From positions 834,501 through 898,500 of the forward strand of contig NZ_AP022673.1 in NCBI RefSeq assembly GCF_013374115.1: a stretch of DNA of 64,000 bases, read 5' to 3'. This document shows positions 43,609-52,198 of the stretch, piece after piece (positions within the stretch are counted from its first letter, which is position 1; every line of letters begins with the position of its first letter). Source of the stretch: Sphingomonas sp. HMP9. GTDB taxonomy: Bacteria > Pseudomonadota > Alphaproteobacteria > Sphingomonadales > Sphingomonadaceae. The translations under genes were made by a program, and so were the position numbers. Below the pieces are notes generated by a model. That model was not told the DNA's origin. It saw nothing but the letters and a program-made list of their open reading frames with translations, and did no database searches.

Positions 43609-45120
43609 TCAGCCGCGAACGTCCCGAAATCCCATCCGACTGGCCATCAACGTCTTTCCTTCGCCGGAGAATGTCGGGACACCGGTCAGCACCCCCTGGA
43701 ATTCGCGAAGGGGCTCGCCGACCAGCAATCCGTTGCTACCGATCTGAAACTCCCGGATCGTCCGTTCGTGCCGTGCAGTCCGGGTCTTGATCACAGAAAT
43801 CGCCTGTCGCACCTCGCCATGCGCCTCGAAATAACGGAGCTGGACGATCGTGTCGGACAGATAGCTCAGGTCGACGTCGGAACGGACGTCGCCGGTGATA
43901 CCGTGCAGGCCGAGGATCAACAGGCTGACGATCCCCTTCTGGCCCAGATACGTCAGCATCTCGTGCATCTGCAGGATGAGGAACTGCTCGTTGGGCATCG
44001 CCTGGAGATAGGCATTCAGGCTGTCGATCACGACGATCTTCGCGCCGTGCTGTTCGACCGCGGCCCGCACCGCGCCGGAGAACTCGCCCGGCGACATCTC
44101 GGCCGGATCGATCGCGCGCAGTTCGAGCTGCCCGTTCTCGACGAACGGCAACAAGTCCATGCCGAGCGACGCGCTCCGCTTCAACAACGTCGGCAACCGC
44201 TCGTCGAACAGGAAGTACGCCGCCCGATCCCCCCGTTTGAGCGCGGCGATCATCGACTGGACCGATGCGGTGGTCTTGCCGACGCCCGCCGGCCCCGTCA
44301 GCAACGTCGCGGTGCCGGGAATCAGCCCGCCCCCGAGCAACGCGTCGAGCTCGACGGATCCGGTCGACACGGCGTCGTCCGAATATTTCATGACGTGCTC
44401 GGACGCGATTAGCCGCGGATACACGCACAACCCGCCACGTTCGATCTCAAAGTCGTGATAGCCGCCGCGATACCGCACGCCGCGCATCTTCACGACATGC
44501 ATGCGACGACGCTGTGCACCGAACCCGGACAAGGTCTGCTCCAGCGAGATGACGCCGTGTGCGATGCTGTGCAGCTGGAGATCGCTGCCCGATCCGCTCT
44601 TGTCGTCGAGGAACAGCACGGTGCAGGCGCGCGTCGAGAAGAAGTGCTTGAGCGCAAGGATCTGGCGGCGATAGCGGATCGGGCTCTGTGCCAGCAGGCG
44701 AAGCTCGGACAGGCTGTCGATCACTACGCGCTTCGGGCGAAGTTCGTCGACCTTTGCCATCACGTCGCGGATGGTTTCGCCAAGCTCGACCTCGCTCGGG
44801 TGCAGCAACGTCTGCTCGTGATCCTCGCCGAGACCGTCGGCGGGCACCATCTCGAACAGCGACAGCGAGTCCAGCGACCAGCCGTGAGTCTGCGCCACCG
44901 CGCGAAGCTCGACCTCGGTCTCGGCAAGCGTGATGTACAGCCCCGCCTCGCCAACGGCAGCGCCGGTCAGCAGGAAGCCGAGACCCAGCGTGGTCTTGCC
45001 CGTACCCGGCGTTCCTTCCACCAGATACATCCGGTCCGGCGTCAGTCCGCCGTTCAGAATATCGTCAAGTCCGTCGATACCGGTCTGCGCGAGTGCCGGT
45101 AGATGTCCGTTCAGTGCCAA
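43609..45120 (-). CDS. KaiC-like double-domain RecA-family ATPase
   Basis: A 503-residue protein with two tandem KaiC domains. Walker A motifs are GTPGTGKTT (36-44) and GPAGVGKTT (276-284). Walker B segments are RVVIDSLSEL (131-140) and KIVVIDSLNA (361-370). The C-terminal IKTRTARHERTIREFQI is the usual KaiC tail. KaiB and KaiA are absent nearby, so this is a KaiC homologue of the non-cyanobacterial sort and not evidence of a clock. The TTG at 45120 is taken as start, with AAGGA at 8 bases; the residues upstream do not match the family. It is followed by the hybrid kinase gene and is divergent from the DNA glycosylase gene. Confidence 0.9.
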   Translation of the reverse strand: MALNGHLPALAQTGIDGLDDILNGGLTPDRMYLVEGTPGTGKTTLGLGFLLTGAAVGEAGLYITLAETEVELRAVAQTHGWSLDSLSLFEMVPADGLGEDHEQTLLHPSEVELGETIRDVMAKVDELRPKRVVIDSLSELRLLAQSPIRYRRQILALKHFFSTRACTVLFLDDKSGSGSDLQLHSIAHGVISLEQTLSGFGAQRRRMHVVKMRGVRYRGGYHDFEIERGGLCVYPRLIASEHVMKYSDDAVSTGSVELDALLGGGLIPGTATLLTGPAGVGKTTASVQSMIAALKRGDRAAYFLFDERLPTLLKRSASLGMDLLPFVENGQLELRAIDPAEMSPGEFSGAVRAAVEQHGAKIVVIDSLNAYLQAMPNEQFLILQMHEMLTYLGQKGIVSLLILGLHGITGDVRSDVDLSYLSDTIVQLRYFEAHGEVRQAISVIKTRTARHERTIREFQIGSNGLLVGEPLREFQGVLTGVPTFSGEGKTLMASRMGFRDVRG

Positions 45121-45231
45121 GTCGGCAGTCCTTCCCCTGATCGCACCGCGCGTGGCGCCACCATTTTGCCGGTGGTAGGTTATAATCGTCCTATCGCATA
45201 CCCTTGCGCTCCTTCGCCCCTGAGGAACTTG

Positions 45232-45735
45232 ATGTCGCTCAAGCATTCGTTTCCGCCAATCGTCGCGCCCGATGCGCGCATTTTGGTGCTGGGCAGCTTG
45301 CCGGGCGATCGCTCGCTCGCGGCACAGCGTTACTATGCGCATCCGCAGAACCAGTTCTGGCGGCTGATGTCGCCGGTCGTCGGACTCAATCTAGCCGCAC
45401 TCGATTATGACGACCGGTTGGCCGCATTGGGGGCAAGCGGCGTGGCGTTGTGGGACGTTATAGGGTCGGCGCGGCGGGCGGGGAGCAGCGATGCTGCGAT
45501 CCTCGACGTCGAAGGCAACAACATAGCCGCACTCGTCGCGCGATTGCCGAATCTTCGCGCGGTCGCCTTCAACGGCGGCACTGCACTCAAGCAGGGGGTG
45601 AAGCTACTCGGACCGAATTTTGCGGGGCCGACCATCGTCGCGCTTCCGTCCAGCAGCCCTCTGCACACCGTCGGTATCGCGGCAAAGCAGCCCGCCTGGA
45701 ACCAGCTCGCCGCGTTCCTCGTCGAACAGGCCTGA
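45232..45735 (+). CDS. Uracil-DNA glycosylase superfamily, hypoxanthine-DNA glycosylase type (family 6)
   Basis: A 167-residue base-excision enzyme that would remove deaminated bases. It has the family A motif LVLGSLPGDRSLAAQRYY followed by HPQNQFWRLM, and the B motif LPSSSPLHT, characteristic of the UDG superfamily branch described as hypoxanthine-DNA glycosylase. The ATG at 45232 has GAGG at 6 bases. It is divergent from the KaiC-like gene across about 110 bp, which must hold both promoters. It appears to be monocistronic. Activity on inosine rather than uracil is taken from the family and not from residues here. Confidence 0.87.
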   Translation: MSLKHSFPPIVAPDARILVLGSLPGDRSLAAQRYYAHPQNQFWRLMSPVVGLNLAALDYDDRLAALGASGVALWDVIGSARRAGSSDAAILDVEGNNIAALVARLPNLRAVAFNGGTALKQGVKLLGPNFAGPTIVALPSSSPLHTVGIAAKQPAWNQLAAFLVEQA

Positions 45736-45757
45736 TTGCGCGCCTCCGCTTGCGCAC

Positions 45758-45817
45758 ATGACCGGTCTCTACGATCTCACCGTCCCCGCGTTCCGCCGCC
45801 GTTTCGCGAGACTTTTA
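45758..45817 (+). pseudogene. Possible N-terminal remnant of a DUF1993-like gene
   Basis: An ATG followed by 19 codons reading TGLYDLTVPAFRRRFARLL resembles the N-terminus of DUF1993 proteins (M.LYDLTVP.F.R). After that the frame runs into unrelated arginine- and serine-rich sequence with no family match. It lies in the 218-bp gap between the glycosylase and DedA genes. Weak: a match of this length could be chance. Confidence 0.3.
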
Positions 45818-45953
45818 ACTTCCGACGGCATGTCGCGCGGTGTCACCGTTGGATCATCCAGGTCGCTAGAACGCCGAAATTTGGTCGTAAGCGCCTGTAG
45901 CCAAGGGGATAATGCTACTGGCGGAGAACTCCGCGCCGCGGCAAGGGCGGGCG

Positions 45954-46565
45954 ATGTCGATCGAAACGCTTATCGCCCAATATGGACTCGCTGCGATATT
46001 CCTGGGTGCGGGGATCGAGGGCGAGACCGCGGTCGTGACCGGCGGCGTGTTGGCGCATCAGCAACTGCTGCCGCTGTGGGGCAGTGCCGCGGCGGCGGTC
46101 GCCGGGTCGTTCGTTGCGGACCAGCTCTTCTTCCTCGCCGGCCGCCGCTACCGCGATACCGCGCGAGTCCGCAGGATCGCCGCCAAGCCGGCCTTCGCCA
46201 AGGCGCTCGACGCGCTGGAACGGCATCCGACGGTCTTCATCCTCGGCTTCCGCTTTCTCTATGGCCTGCGCACGATCAGCCCGATCGCGATCGGCACGTC
46301 GCACGTCCCGGCCCGCACGTTCATGATCCTCAACGCAGTCTCGGCGGCAGCCTGGGGCGTGATATTTACCGGCATCGGCTATCTGTTCGGCGACACGCTG
46401 CTCGACGCAGTCCACAGCATTATGCCGAAGCACAAGCTGGCCGGCGTCGCGATCCTCGCTATCGTCGTTGCCGTGGTCATGGCCGCGATCCGCTACTGGC
46501 GCGGACGAAGCGGGCATGCCAACCCCAAACCGCTGTCCTCGCCGCAAAAGCCGTCGTCTTCCTGA
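45954..46565 (+). CDS. DedA-family (VTT domain) membrane protein
   Basis: A 203-residue inner-membrane protein of the DedA/SNARE-associated family. Members are lipid-transport proteins thought to flip undecaprenyl phosphate or phospholipids. It has GIEGETAVVTGGVLAHQ near the N-terminus, FLGFRFLYGLRTISPIAIG-like GFRFLYGLRTISPIAIGT with the conserved basic residues, and about five hydrophobic segments. The ATG at 45954 has AAGGG at 6 bases; a start further upstream in the same frame adds 14 uncharacteristic residues. It has no same-strand partner: a lower-GC stretch follows. Confidence 0.88.
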   Translation: MSIETLIAQYGLAAIFLGAGIEGETAVVTGGVLAHQQLLPLWGSAAAAVAGSFVADQLFFLAGRRYRDTARVRRIAAKPAFAKALDALERHPTVFILGFRFLYGLRTISPIAIGTSHVPARTFMILNAVSAAAWGVIFTGIGYLFGDTLLDAVHSIMPKHKLAGVAILAIVVAVVMAAIRYWRGRSGHANPKPLSSPQKPSSS

Positions 46566-47126
46566 CGAAGGAGAGCAGTGGCGGATCGGGTGACGAACCC
46601 CAACCTATCGAGGGCCCAATGCCGTACGAATACGCGCTGACGGCCAATAGATATTCGGGACCGCGTGGCGCGCACAGTATCGAAGCGCGACTGACTCTTT
46701 CGGCCGTAACCATAAAATAGTGGCCCAGCAGAGAGGCTCCACTGGACCACGAGGTTCCGCCTAGGGAGCTTCACTTCGCCTCGACGTTGCCCCGTTGTAA
46801 TGCCCACTCGAGAATGGGAATATAGATAGTCGCGTTGCTCGATGAATAGAGTGTAAATCACGCCAAAGTGCGTCAGCTCAGAAGCTTACTAAGATCGAAC
46901 AGAATGCAAAAGGCAACGACTTCCATCAAATGGAAGTACGTTACCTTTCTAAGGTGCTGCCGAGGGTGCGCGATCTGATGGACCGCACCATCTATTGCAA
47001 ATTTAAGTCGCCTATCAGAGCGCGTGCCGCTTGAATTCGCGCCAACCTCGTTTCGGAATCGGTCGAGTTACCTCTTTCGATATCATCGACAGCGGAGAGA
47101 TTCACTTCGGTGCAACCACGATTTGA
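46566..47126. other. Intergenic stretch with lower GC and no supported gene
   Basis: About 560 bp between the DedA gene and the converging 3' end of a TonB receptor gene. From about 46800 to 47100 the base composition is plainly more AT-rich than the rest of the window. It contains one perfect 8-bp stem, ACTTCCAT and ATGGAAGT around CAA, near 46919-46937. Open frames across it show no recognisable family and no ribosome-binding site. It may be decayed foreign DNA. Confidence 0.5.
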
Positions 47127-49607
47127 TCACCAGCTCAGGCCGGCGCGTGCGTAGACGTACCGGCCGTTGAACCCGAACGGCGAGTAATAGGGATAGCCGA
47201 TCACCCCGGTCGGGTTGTTCGCGATGCTCGTCGCGTCGGGATAGACGTCGAACAGGTTGCTGACGCCGAGCCCGATCTGCGCGCCCTTCTTCGCCTGGTA
47301 GCGGAGTTCGAGATCGGTGATCAGGTGCTTGCCGCTATGGACGTCGCCAGCCGCCGTCGTGCCGGGCTGAGTCACGTCGCCATAATAGGTGACGCGGGCC
47401 AGTGCACCGAGCTGCTCGAGCGACCAGTCTATGGAGCCGGTCACCTTCTCGCCCGGCGTACCATTCTCCAGCGACTCGACGCGGTTGCGGGCGAACAACG
47501 TCGGTGCCGGGCTGAGGGTCGAGGTCGAGGTCGGCACGCGCGTGACGTTCACGTCGTTGACGTTGCCGGCGATCGTGAGGTCGAACGTCCCGGCAGCATC
47601 GGTCGGGAGGCGGTAATGCGCGACCGCGTCGATGCCCTTGGTGGTCGACGCGATCCCGTTGATGAAGAAGCGTGCCGCACTGACGTTGAACGGCGTCAGC
47701 AGCGCCGCGACCTGCGGATTGCCCGCCGCGGCAAGATTCTCCGACAGGCCGATCTGGTTGCGGATGCGGATACGGTAGGCGTCGACGGTCAACTCGAACC
47801 CGCCGGCGCGGATCACGGTGCCCACCGAGAGGTTGGTCGACTTTTCAGGCTCGAGCGGCAGGCCACCGAGCGCGACAGCGACGCGGTTTACCGAGGGATA
47901 CGTGCCCGTCAGGATCGGAATGCCATCCTGCACGACGCTGGCGACCGACGTGAAATACTGCTGTTGCAGCGCCGGCGCGCGGAAGCCGGTCGAAGCGGTG
48001 CCACGCAGCGCGAACCAGCGCGCGAAGTCGTAGCGTGCGGAGACCTTGCCCGTGCCGGTCGAGCCGAAATCGGAATAATCCTCCCCGCGCCCGGCAAGGC
48101 CGAGCAGCAACTTGTCCGTCACCTGCGCTTCGACATCGAGGTAGACGCTGCCGTTCCGGCGGCTCCGCTCGATCGCATTGTCCGGCGAGAACCCGCCAAA
48201 GCCCTGCGCCCCCGGCGGCGCGGTCAGCAGCGCGCCGCCGGTAACCGTGCCAGCGGTCGGATAGCCGTAGGAGGCCTGTTCACCCGGCTCGATCTTGAAC
48301 CCTTCGCGGCGTCCTTCCAGTCCGAAGGCGACGTTCACGCCTTGCAGAAGGTCGAATTTGCGATCGATGTCGAGCCCGAGGATGTACTGGTCGTAGATGA
48401 GTGCACCGTCGGAAAAATCCCTCGGCGTCGCGCTGCCATAGGCGTAGTTGGCGGAGTCCAGCGTGCGGAAACCGATCTTGTTGCGACCATAGCTGGCGTT
48501 CAGATCGACGGTCCAGTCGGCGACCTCGCCCTTGATACCGACCGCCGAGTTGATGTCGCGCGACTTGGTGTTGATCAGCGGGAGGAACCCGTCCTTCGTG
48601 CCGGCGAGCGTCAACCGCGTCGCCGAGGTCGCATCCAGCGGCAGGCGCGGGAACGCGGCACTGCGCGTGTCGCGGTCCTGATACCCTAGCCAGCCGTACA
48701 GCTTCCACGTACCCGTCAACGTCGTACCGGCATTGGCGAAGATGCTGTACTGTTCGACCTTGGGATCGCCGAACTGGCCCGTCACGCGCTTCGGCGTCGC
48801 GGGCGCGTTGAGCAGCGGGCGCGTATCGAAGTCGGCGCGGTTGGTCGCCTGCCGATCCAGATACTCACCCGAAACGGTCAGGAAGCCGTCCTCGCCAAAG
48901 CCGATGCCCTGCCAGCCGGATACGGTCAGCGCATGCTCGCCATTCGTGCTGCGGCTGCCGCGGGCAGTGTCTATATCGGTATTGTAGAAGCCGTAATTGA
49001 CCGTCATGCCGCCGCCCGAGCGTGCCTCGCGCAGCCGCAGGTTGACCACGCCGGCGATCGCATCCGAGCCATATTGTGCGGACGCGCCGTCTCGCAGCAC
49101 TTCGATGCGGTCGAGCGCAACCGTCGGGATCGTGTTCAGATCGACCGCAGCCGAGCCACGCCCGACCGACCCGCCGACGTTGAGCAGCGCCGCGGTATGG
49201 CCGCGTACGCCGTTGACCAGCACGAGCGTCTGGTCGGGCGAAAGGCCGCGCAACGTCGCCGGGCGGATCGCGTCGGTGCCGTCGACCGCGGATGGCCGCG
49301 GGAAGTCGATCGACGGCGCGATCGCCGACAGCGCCGCACCCAGTTCGGTCGTCCCCTGACGCTGGATCGCAGCCGAGCTCAGCACGTCGACCGGCGACGC
49401 GCTGTCGAGCCGCGACCGACCAACGGCGCGCGTACCCGTGACAATGATGTCGTCCTGCGTATCGGGTGCCGCAGCGGGGTCTGCGGCAGGCTCGGCAGCG
49501 GCTGGGGTCGCCGATTGAGCGGGCGCGCCCTGCGCATGGACGGCCTGCACGCTGGCGAAGGCGAGAGTCGAGGCAGCGAGCGTCAACGCGGTACGATAAG
49601 CGGTCAT
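47127..49607 (-). CDS. TonB-dependent receptor at the end of the desaturase operon
   Basis: An 826-residue outer-membrane receptor with a signal peptide (TLAASTLAFASVQAVHAQ), a TonB-box-like DDIIVTGT, a plug (ATLRGLSPDQTLVLVNGVRG, ALDRIEVLRDGASAQYGSDA) and a C-terminal barrel ending YVYARAGLSW. It belongs to the group of large Caulobacter/sphingomonad receptors whose substrates are mostly unknown. The ATG at 49607 has AGGGA at 7 bases. It lies 65 bp after the true reading end of the amidotransferase gene on the same strand, so it is likely co-transcribed with it or has its own promoter there. Substrate not determinable. Confidence 0.9.
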   Translation of the reverse strand: MTAYRTALTLAASTLAFASVQAVHAQGAPAQSATPAAAEPAADPAAAPDTQDDIIVTGTRAVGRSRLDSASPVDVLSSAAIQRQGTTELGAALSAIAPSIDFPRPSAVDGTDAIRPATLRGLSPDQTLVLVNGVRGHTAALLNVGGSVGRGSAAVDLNTIPTVALDRIEVLRDGASAQYGSDAIAGVVNLRLREARSGGGMTVNYGFYNTDIDTARGSRSTNGEHALTVSGWQGIGFGEDGFLTVSGEYLDRQATNRADFDTRPLLNAPATPKRVTGQFGDPKVEQYSIFANAGTTLTGTWKLYGWLGYQDRDTRSAAFPRLPLDATSATRLTLAGTKDGFLPLINTKSRDINSAVGIKGEVADWTVDLNASYGRNKIGFRTLDSANYAYGSATPRDFSDGALIYDQYILGLDIDRKFDLLQGVNVAFGLEGRREGFKIEPGEQASYGYPTAGTVTGGALLTAPPGAQGFGGFSPDNAIERSRRNGSVYLDVEAQVTDKLLLGLAGRGEDYSDFGSTGTGKVSARYDFARWFALRGTASTGFRAPALQQQYFTSVASVVQDGIPILTGTYPSVNRVAVALGGLPLEPEKSTNLSVGTVIRAGGFELTVDAYRIRIRNQIGLSENLAAAGNPQVAALLTPFNVSAARFFINGIASTTKGIDAVAHYRLPTDAAGTFDLTIAGNVNDVNVTRVPTSTSTLSPAPTLFARNRVESLENGTPGEKVTGSIDWSLEQLGALARVTYYGDVTQPGTTAAGDVHSGKHLITDLELRYQAKKGAQIGLGVSNLFDVYPDATSIANNPTGVIGYPYYSPFGFNGRYVYARAGLSW

Positions 49608-49672
49608 GATAGAGTCCCTGTCAGTGGATCGTTCTGCGACGATCTGCGTGCATGCCAAACGAGCGGATGCAG

Positions 49673-50443
49673 TCATCGGTCCCGATAGGTCCCAAGCGAC
49701 TGGCCGATAAGTGAAAAGATTGCGCGGCTGGATGCGCTGGCTGCAACGTCCCATTCGGGATGTCACTGCACCGCCAGCACATCGCCGCCGCACGGACGCG
49801 CCGAGAACGCCTCGACCAGCCCATCCGACACCGCGTGCGCCTCGACGCTGAGCCCCTCCCCCAGCCGGTCGATCCCCTGGCGGTGAACCGACGTGACCAA
49901 GATGGTCGACTCGGCGATCGCAGCCGCGAGCATCCCTCCCGACAGCAGGCTCACATCGTGGACATGGTCGAACAGCGTTTCGTACGCGGTCGTGTCCTCG
50001 GTCGATCGGTGATGGCCGTCGTCCAGCGCATCGGTCAGCGTGCCGCCGAACAGCACGTTCAGCTCCTGCAACCCGCGACAGATGCCGAACACCGGCCGCC
50101 CCGCCTCGATCATCCGCCCCGCGAGTTCGAGCGCCACCGCATCGCGTTCGAGATCAAGTGCATCGTCGACCGCGTCGGACTTGCCATAACGGGCGCCTGC
50201 GACGTTCGACCGCGATCCGGTGAGCAACAGCCCGTCGAGTCGCGCCGCCAGCGCCCGCGTGTCCATCGCATCCGCCACCGCCGGTACCAGCAACACGGTC
50301 GCGCCCGCATACCGGACCAGCGGCTCGACGAAGCGCGTGGCGACCGCCTGGATCGGACGATCGACGACCTCGTTGCAGCACAGCACGCCAATCACCGGCT
50401 TCGGCGGTCCATCCTCTCGCCGACAACAGGCAAAGCGCATCAT
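49673..50443 (-). pseudogene. Class I glutamine amidotransferase (peptidase C26, PuuD-like) with an in-frame TGA
   Basis: Resembles gamma-glutamyl-gamma-aminobutyrate hydrolase, which splits gamma-glutamyl amides with a Cys-His-Glu triad. The nucleophile Cys122 is in VFGICRGLQELNV. Codon 227 is TGA (49763-49765), where the family has Trp in VQWHPEW. Immediately after it the same frame reads HPEWDVAAS and on through RAIFSLIGQ to a second stop at 49673, so the catalytic His and Glu lie past the TGA. The product ending at 49763 would be 226 residues and inactive. One base change (TGG to TGA) or a sequencing error explains it. The start overlaps the serine acetyltransferase stop by ATGA. Confidence 0.85.
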
Positions 50444-51384
50444 GCGGCGCGTCCCCGCAGCGTCTCGTGCAGTTGACCGGCGGCCTCCCCCGCCAGGATC
50501 ACCGCCGTCGGCTGCGCGACGACGCTACCCGCGGGCACGTCCTCCAGCAGCCAGACATTGCCGCCGATCGTCGCGCCGCGCCCGATCGTGATCCGACCGA
50601 GGATCGTCGCGCCGGCGTAGATGACGACGTCGTCCTCGACGATCGGATGCCGGGCAAGCCGCTCGCGCGCCGATACGTCGGTCACCCCGAGCGGGCTGCG
50701 CGCTCCGAGCGTGACATGCTGGTAGATTTGGACGCGGTCGCCGACGATCGCGGTTTCGCCGATCACGACGCCGGTGCCGTGATCGATGAAGAAGCTGCGA
50801 CCGATCGTCGCGCCCGGATGGATGTCGATCCCGGTGCGATTGTTCGCGAGTTCGGAGATGATCCGCGCGACGATCGGTGCGCCCAGCCCGTACAAGGCGT
50901 GCGCGATCCGGTGGTACAGGATCGCGACGACGCCGGGATAGCAGATCAGGATCTCGTCGGCACTGCGCGCAGCCGGATCGCCGAGAAACGCAGCGCGCAC
51001 GTCATCGTCGACCAAAGCGCGGATCGGCCCGAGTTCGGCGATGAACAGCCCGGTGATCATCGCCGCATGGCTGACGTCGAACGCCAGCACCGCCTCTTCC
51101 TGCCAATAGCTAAACTCGCATTCGACCTGCCGTTGCAGCCGCGCCAGAGCCTGCCGAAGCCGGGTTTCGACGAACGCATCCTCGCGCTCGACCGGTCCGG
51201 TGAACATGCCCAGCCGACCAGGAAACAGCGCGGCGACAAGATCGTCGACCGCCTGCCCGGTCTCGGCCAGCGACGGGAACCGGTCGAGCCGATGGCGACC
51301 ATCCGCCGCCCGCCACGCAGACCGCGCGGTGCGCAGTTCCTCGATCGTCGCCGAAAGGTCGAGCGCTTCTGTGGCATGCGCCAT
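50440..51384 (-). CDS. Serine O-acetyltransferase (CysE/EpsC type)
   Basis: Makes O-acetylserine from serine and acetyl-CoA, the precursor for cysteine. The 314-residue protein has the N-terminal helical domain (VETRLRQALARLQ) and the hexapeptide-repeat left-handed beta helix: IHPGATIGRSFFIDHGTGVVIGETAIVGD, in its parts, with the catalytic His in the segment DIHPGATIG and the second in DHGTGVVIGE. The ATG at 51384 has AAGGA at 7 bases. It follows the PhnD-like gene by 19 bp and overlaps the amidotransferase gene. A cysteine-synthesis role would be expected of a housekeeping copy; here the neighbours suggest that O-acetylserine may feed a special pathway. Confidence 0.9.
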   Translation of the reverse strand: MAHATEALDLSATIEELRTARSAWRAADGRHRLDRFPSLAETGQAVDDLVAALFPGRLGMFTGPVEREDAFVETRLRQALARLQRQVECEFSYWQEEAVLAFDVSHAAMITGLFIAELGPIRALVDDDVRAAFLGDPAARSADEILICYPGVVAILYHRIAHALYGLGAPIVARIISELANNRTGIDIHPGATIGRSFFIDHGTGVVIGETAIVGDRVQIYQHVTLGARSPLGVTDVSARERLARHPIVEDDVVIYAGATILGRITIGRGATIGGNVWLLEDVPAGSVVAQPTAVILAGEAAGQLHETLRGRAA

Positions 51385-51403
51385 GAGATCATCCTTCGAC
51401 ACG

Positions 51404-52198
51404 TCAGCGGAGTTCGGGATAGCCGGCACGAACCGCGTCCGCGTCCAGTCGTGATATCGGCAACAGCGACGTCGGATCCGCAGGCACGATACCGGTGAGG
51501 AACAGCGCGTCACGCACTGCGGCGAGGTCGGGATCGGCCATGACACGGTCGAGCGCGATCCGCAGCGCTGCCACGGTCACGGCGTCGGTCGATGCCGCGG
51601 TCACGAACGGCAGGCTCGGGGACGGCGAAGTGCGCGCGACGATCTTCACCCCGGCGGTGAGTTCGGGCTCGAACCGGTCGACCGCCGCGAAGGTGACGCA
51701 GTCGATCACCGCGAGGTCCACCGCACCGCTACCCACCGCAGCGAGGCTGGAGCGATGGGCTCCGCTGTCCACGACCTTGGCAAAGAACGCCCCCTGCCCC
51801 GCATACGGCGCGACCGCCGCGCGGAACAGGTTCATGCCGGTGTTGGATCGGCGATCGTTGATGCCAGCGCGACTGCCCCGGAAGTCCTCGACCGCGTCTC
51901 GCGCATCGTCCGCACGCGCGACCAGGACGCTGCCCGGCATTGCATCATAGACCGGGAACGCGACGATCTGGAGCGCCAGCGTCGGATCGACGACCAGCGG
52001 ATATCCGCACGCCTGCCCGAACACCAAGGTCGGATCGCGCCAGATCGCATGGACGTCTCGCGTCCGGTCGAGCCTGTTTGGTACGTCCGCCACGCCTTGA
52101 TCGCGCAAGGCCGCGGCGAGCGCCGACCAGAGGCGGTCGTTCGCACTATGTTGCGCAGGGTGATCGTGCATGCCCAGCGAGGCGATCCGGCCGGTCAA
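51404..52198 (-). CDS. PhnD-like periplasmic-binding-fold protein without a signal peptide
   Basis: A 264-residue protein of the phosphate/phosphonate ABC-transporter substrate-binding family (PhnD-like; PF12974 type). It opens MTGRIASLGMHDHPAQHSA, a pattern seen in family members, and has SRAGINDRRSNTGMNLFR and VGSGAVDLAVIDCVTF. It has no signal peptide or lipobox, so it should stay in the cytoplasm, and no ABC permease or ATPase gene is near. The TTG at 52198 overlaps the desaturase stop in TTGA; an ATG at 52171 is possible but loses conserved residues. It may have become a ligand sensor or enzyme; function unknown. Confidence 0.8.
   Translation of the reverse strand: MTGRIASLGMHDHPAQHSANDRLWSALAAALRDQGVADVPNRLDRTRDVHAIWRDPTLVFGQACGYPLVVDPTLALQIVAFPVYDAMPGSVLVARADDARDAVEDFRGSRAGINDRRSNTGMNLFRAAVAPYAGQGAFFAKVVDSGAHRSSLAAVGSGAVDLAVIDCVTFAAVDRFEPELTAGVKIVARTSPSPSLPFVTAASTDAVTVAALRIALDRVMADPDLAAVRDALFLTGIVPADPTSLLPISRLDADAVRAGYPELR

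Noticed and set aside
43609..45120. Evidence for a circadian clock
   Set aside because: Only a KaiC homologue is present; no kaiA or kaiB lies nearby, and KaiC-like ATPases occur in many non-clock settings.
49763..49765. TGA as selenocysteine or programmed readthrough
   Set aside because: The family has Trp here, not Cys, and no selenocysteine insertion hairpin is apparent. A nonsense mutation or base error is simpler.
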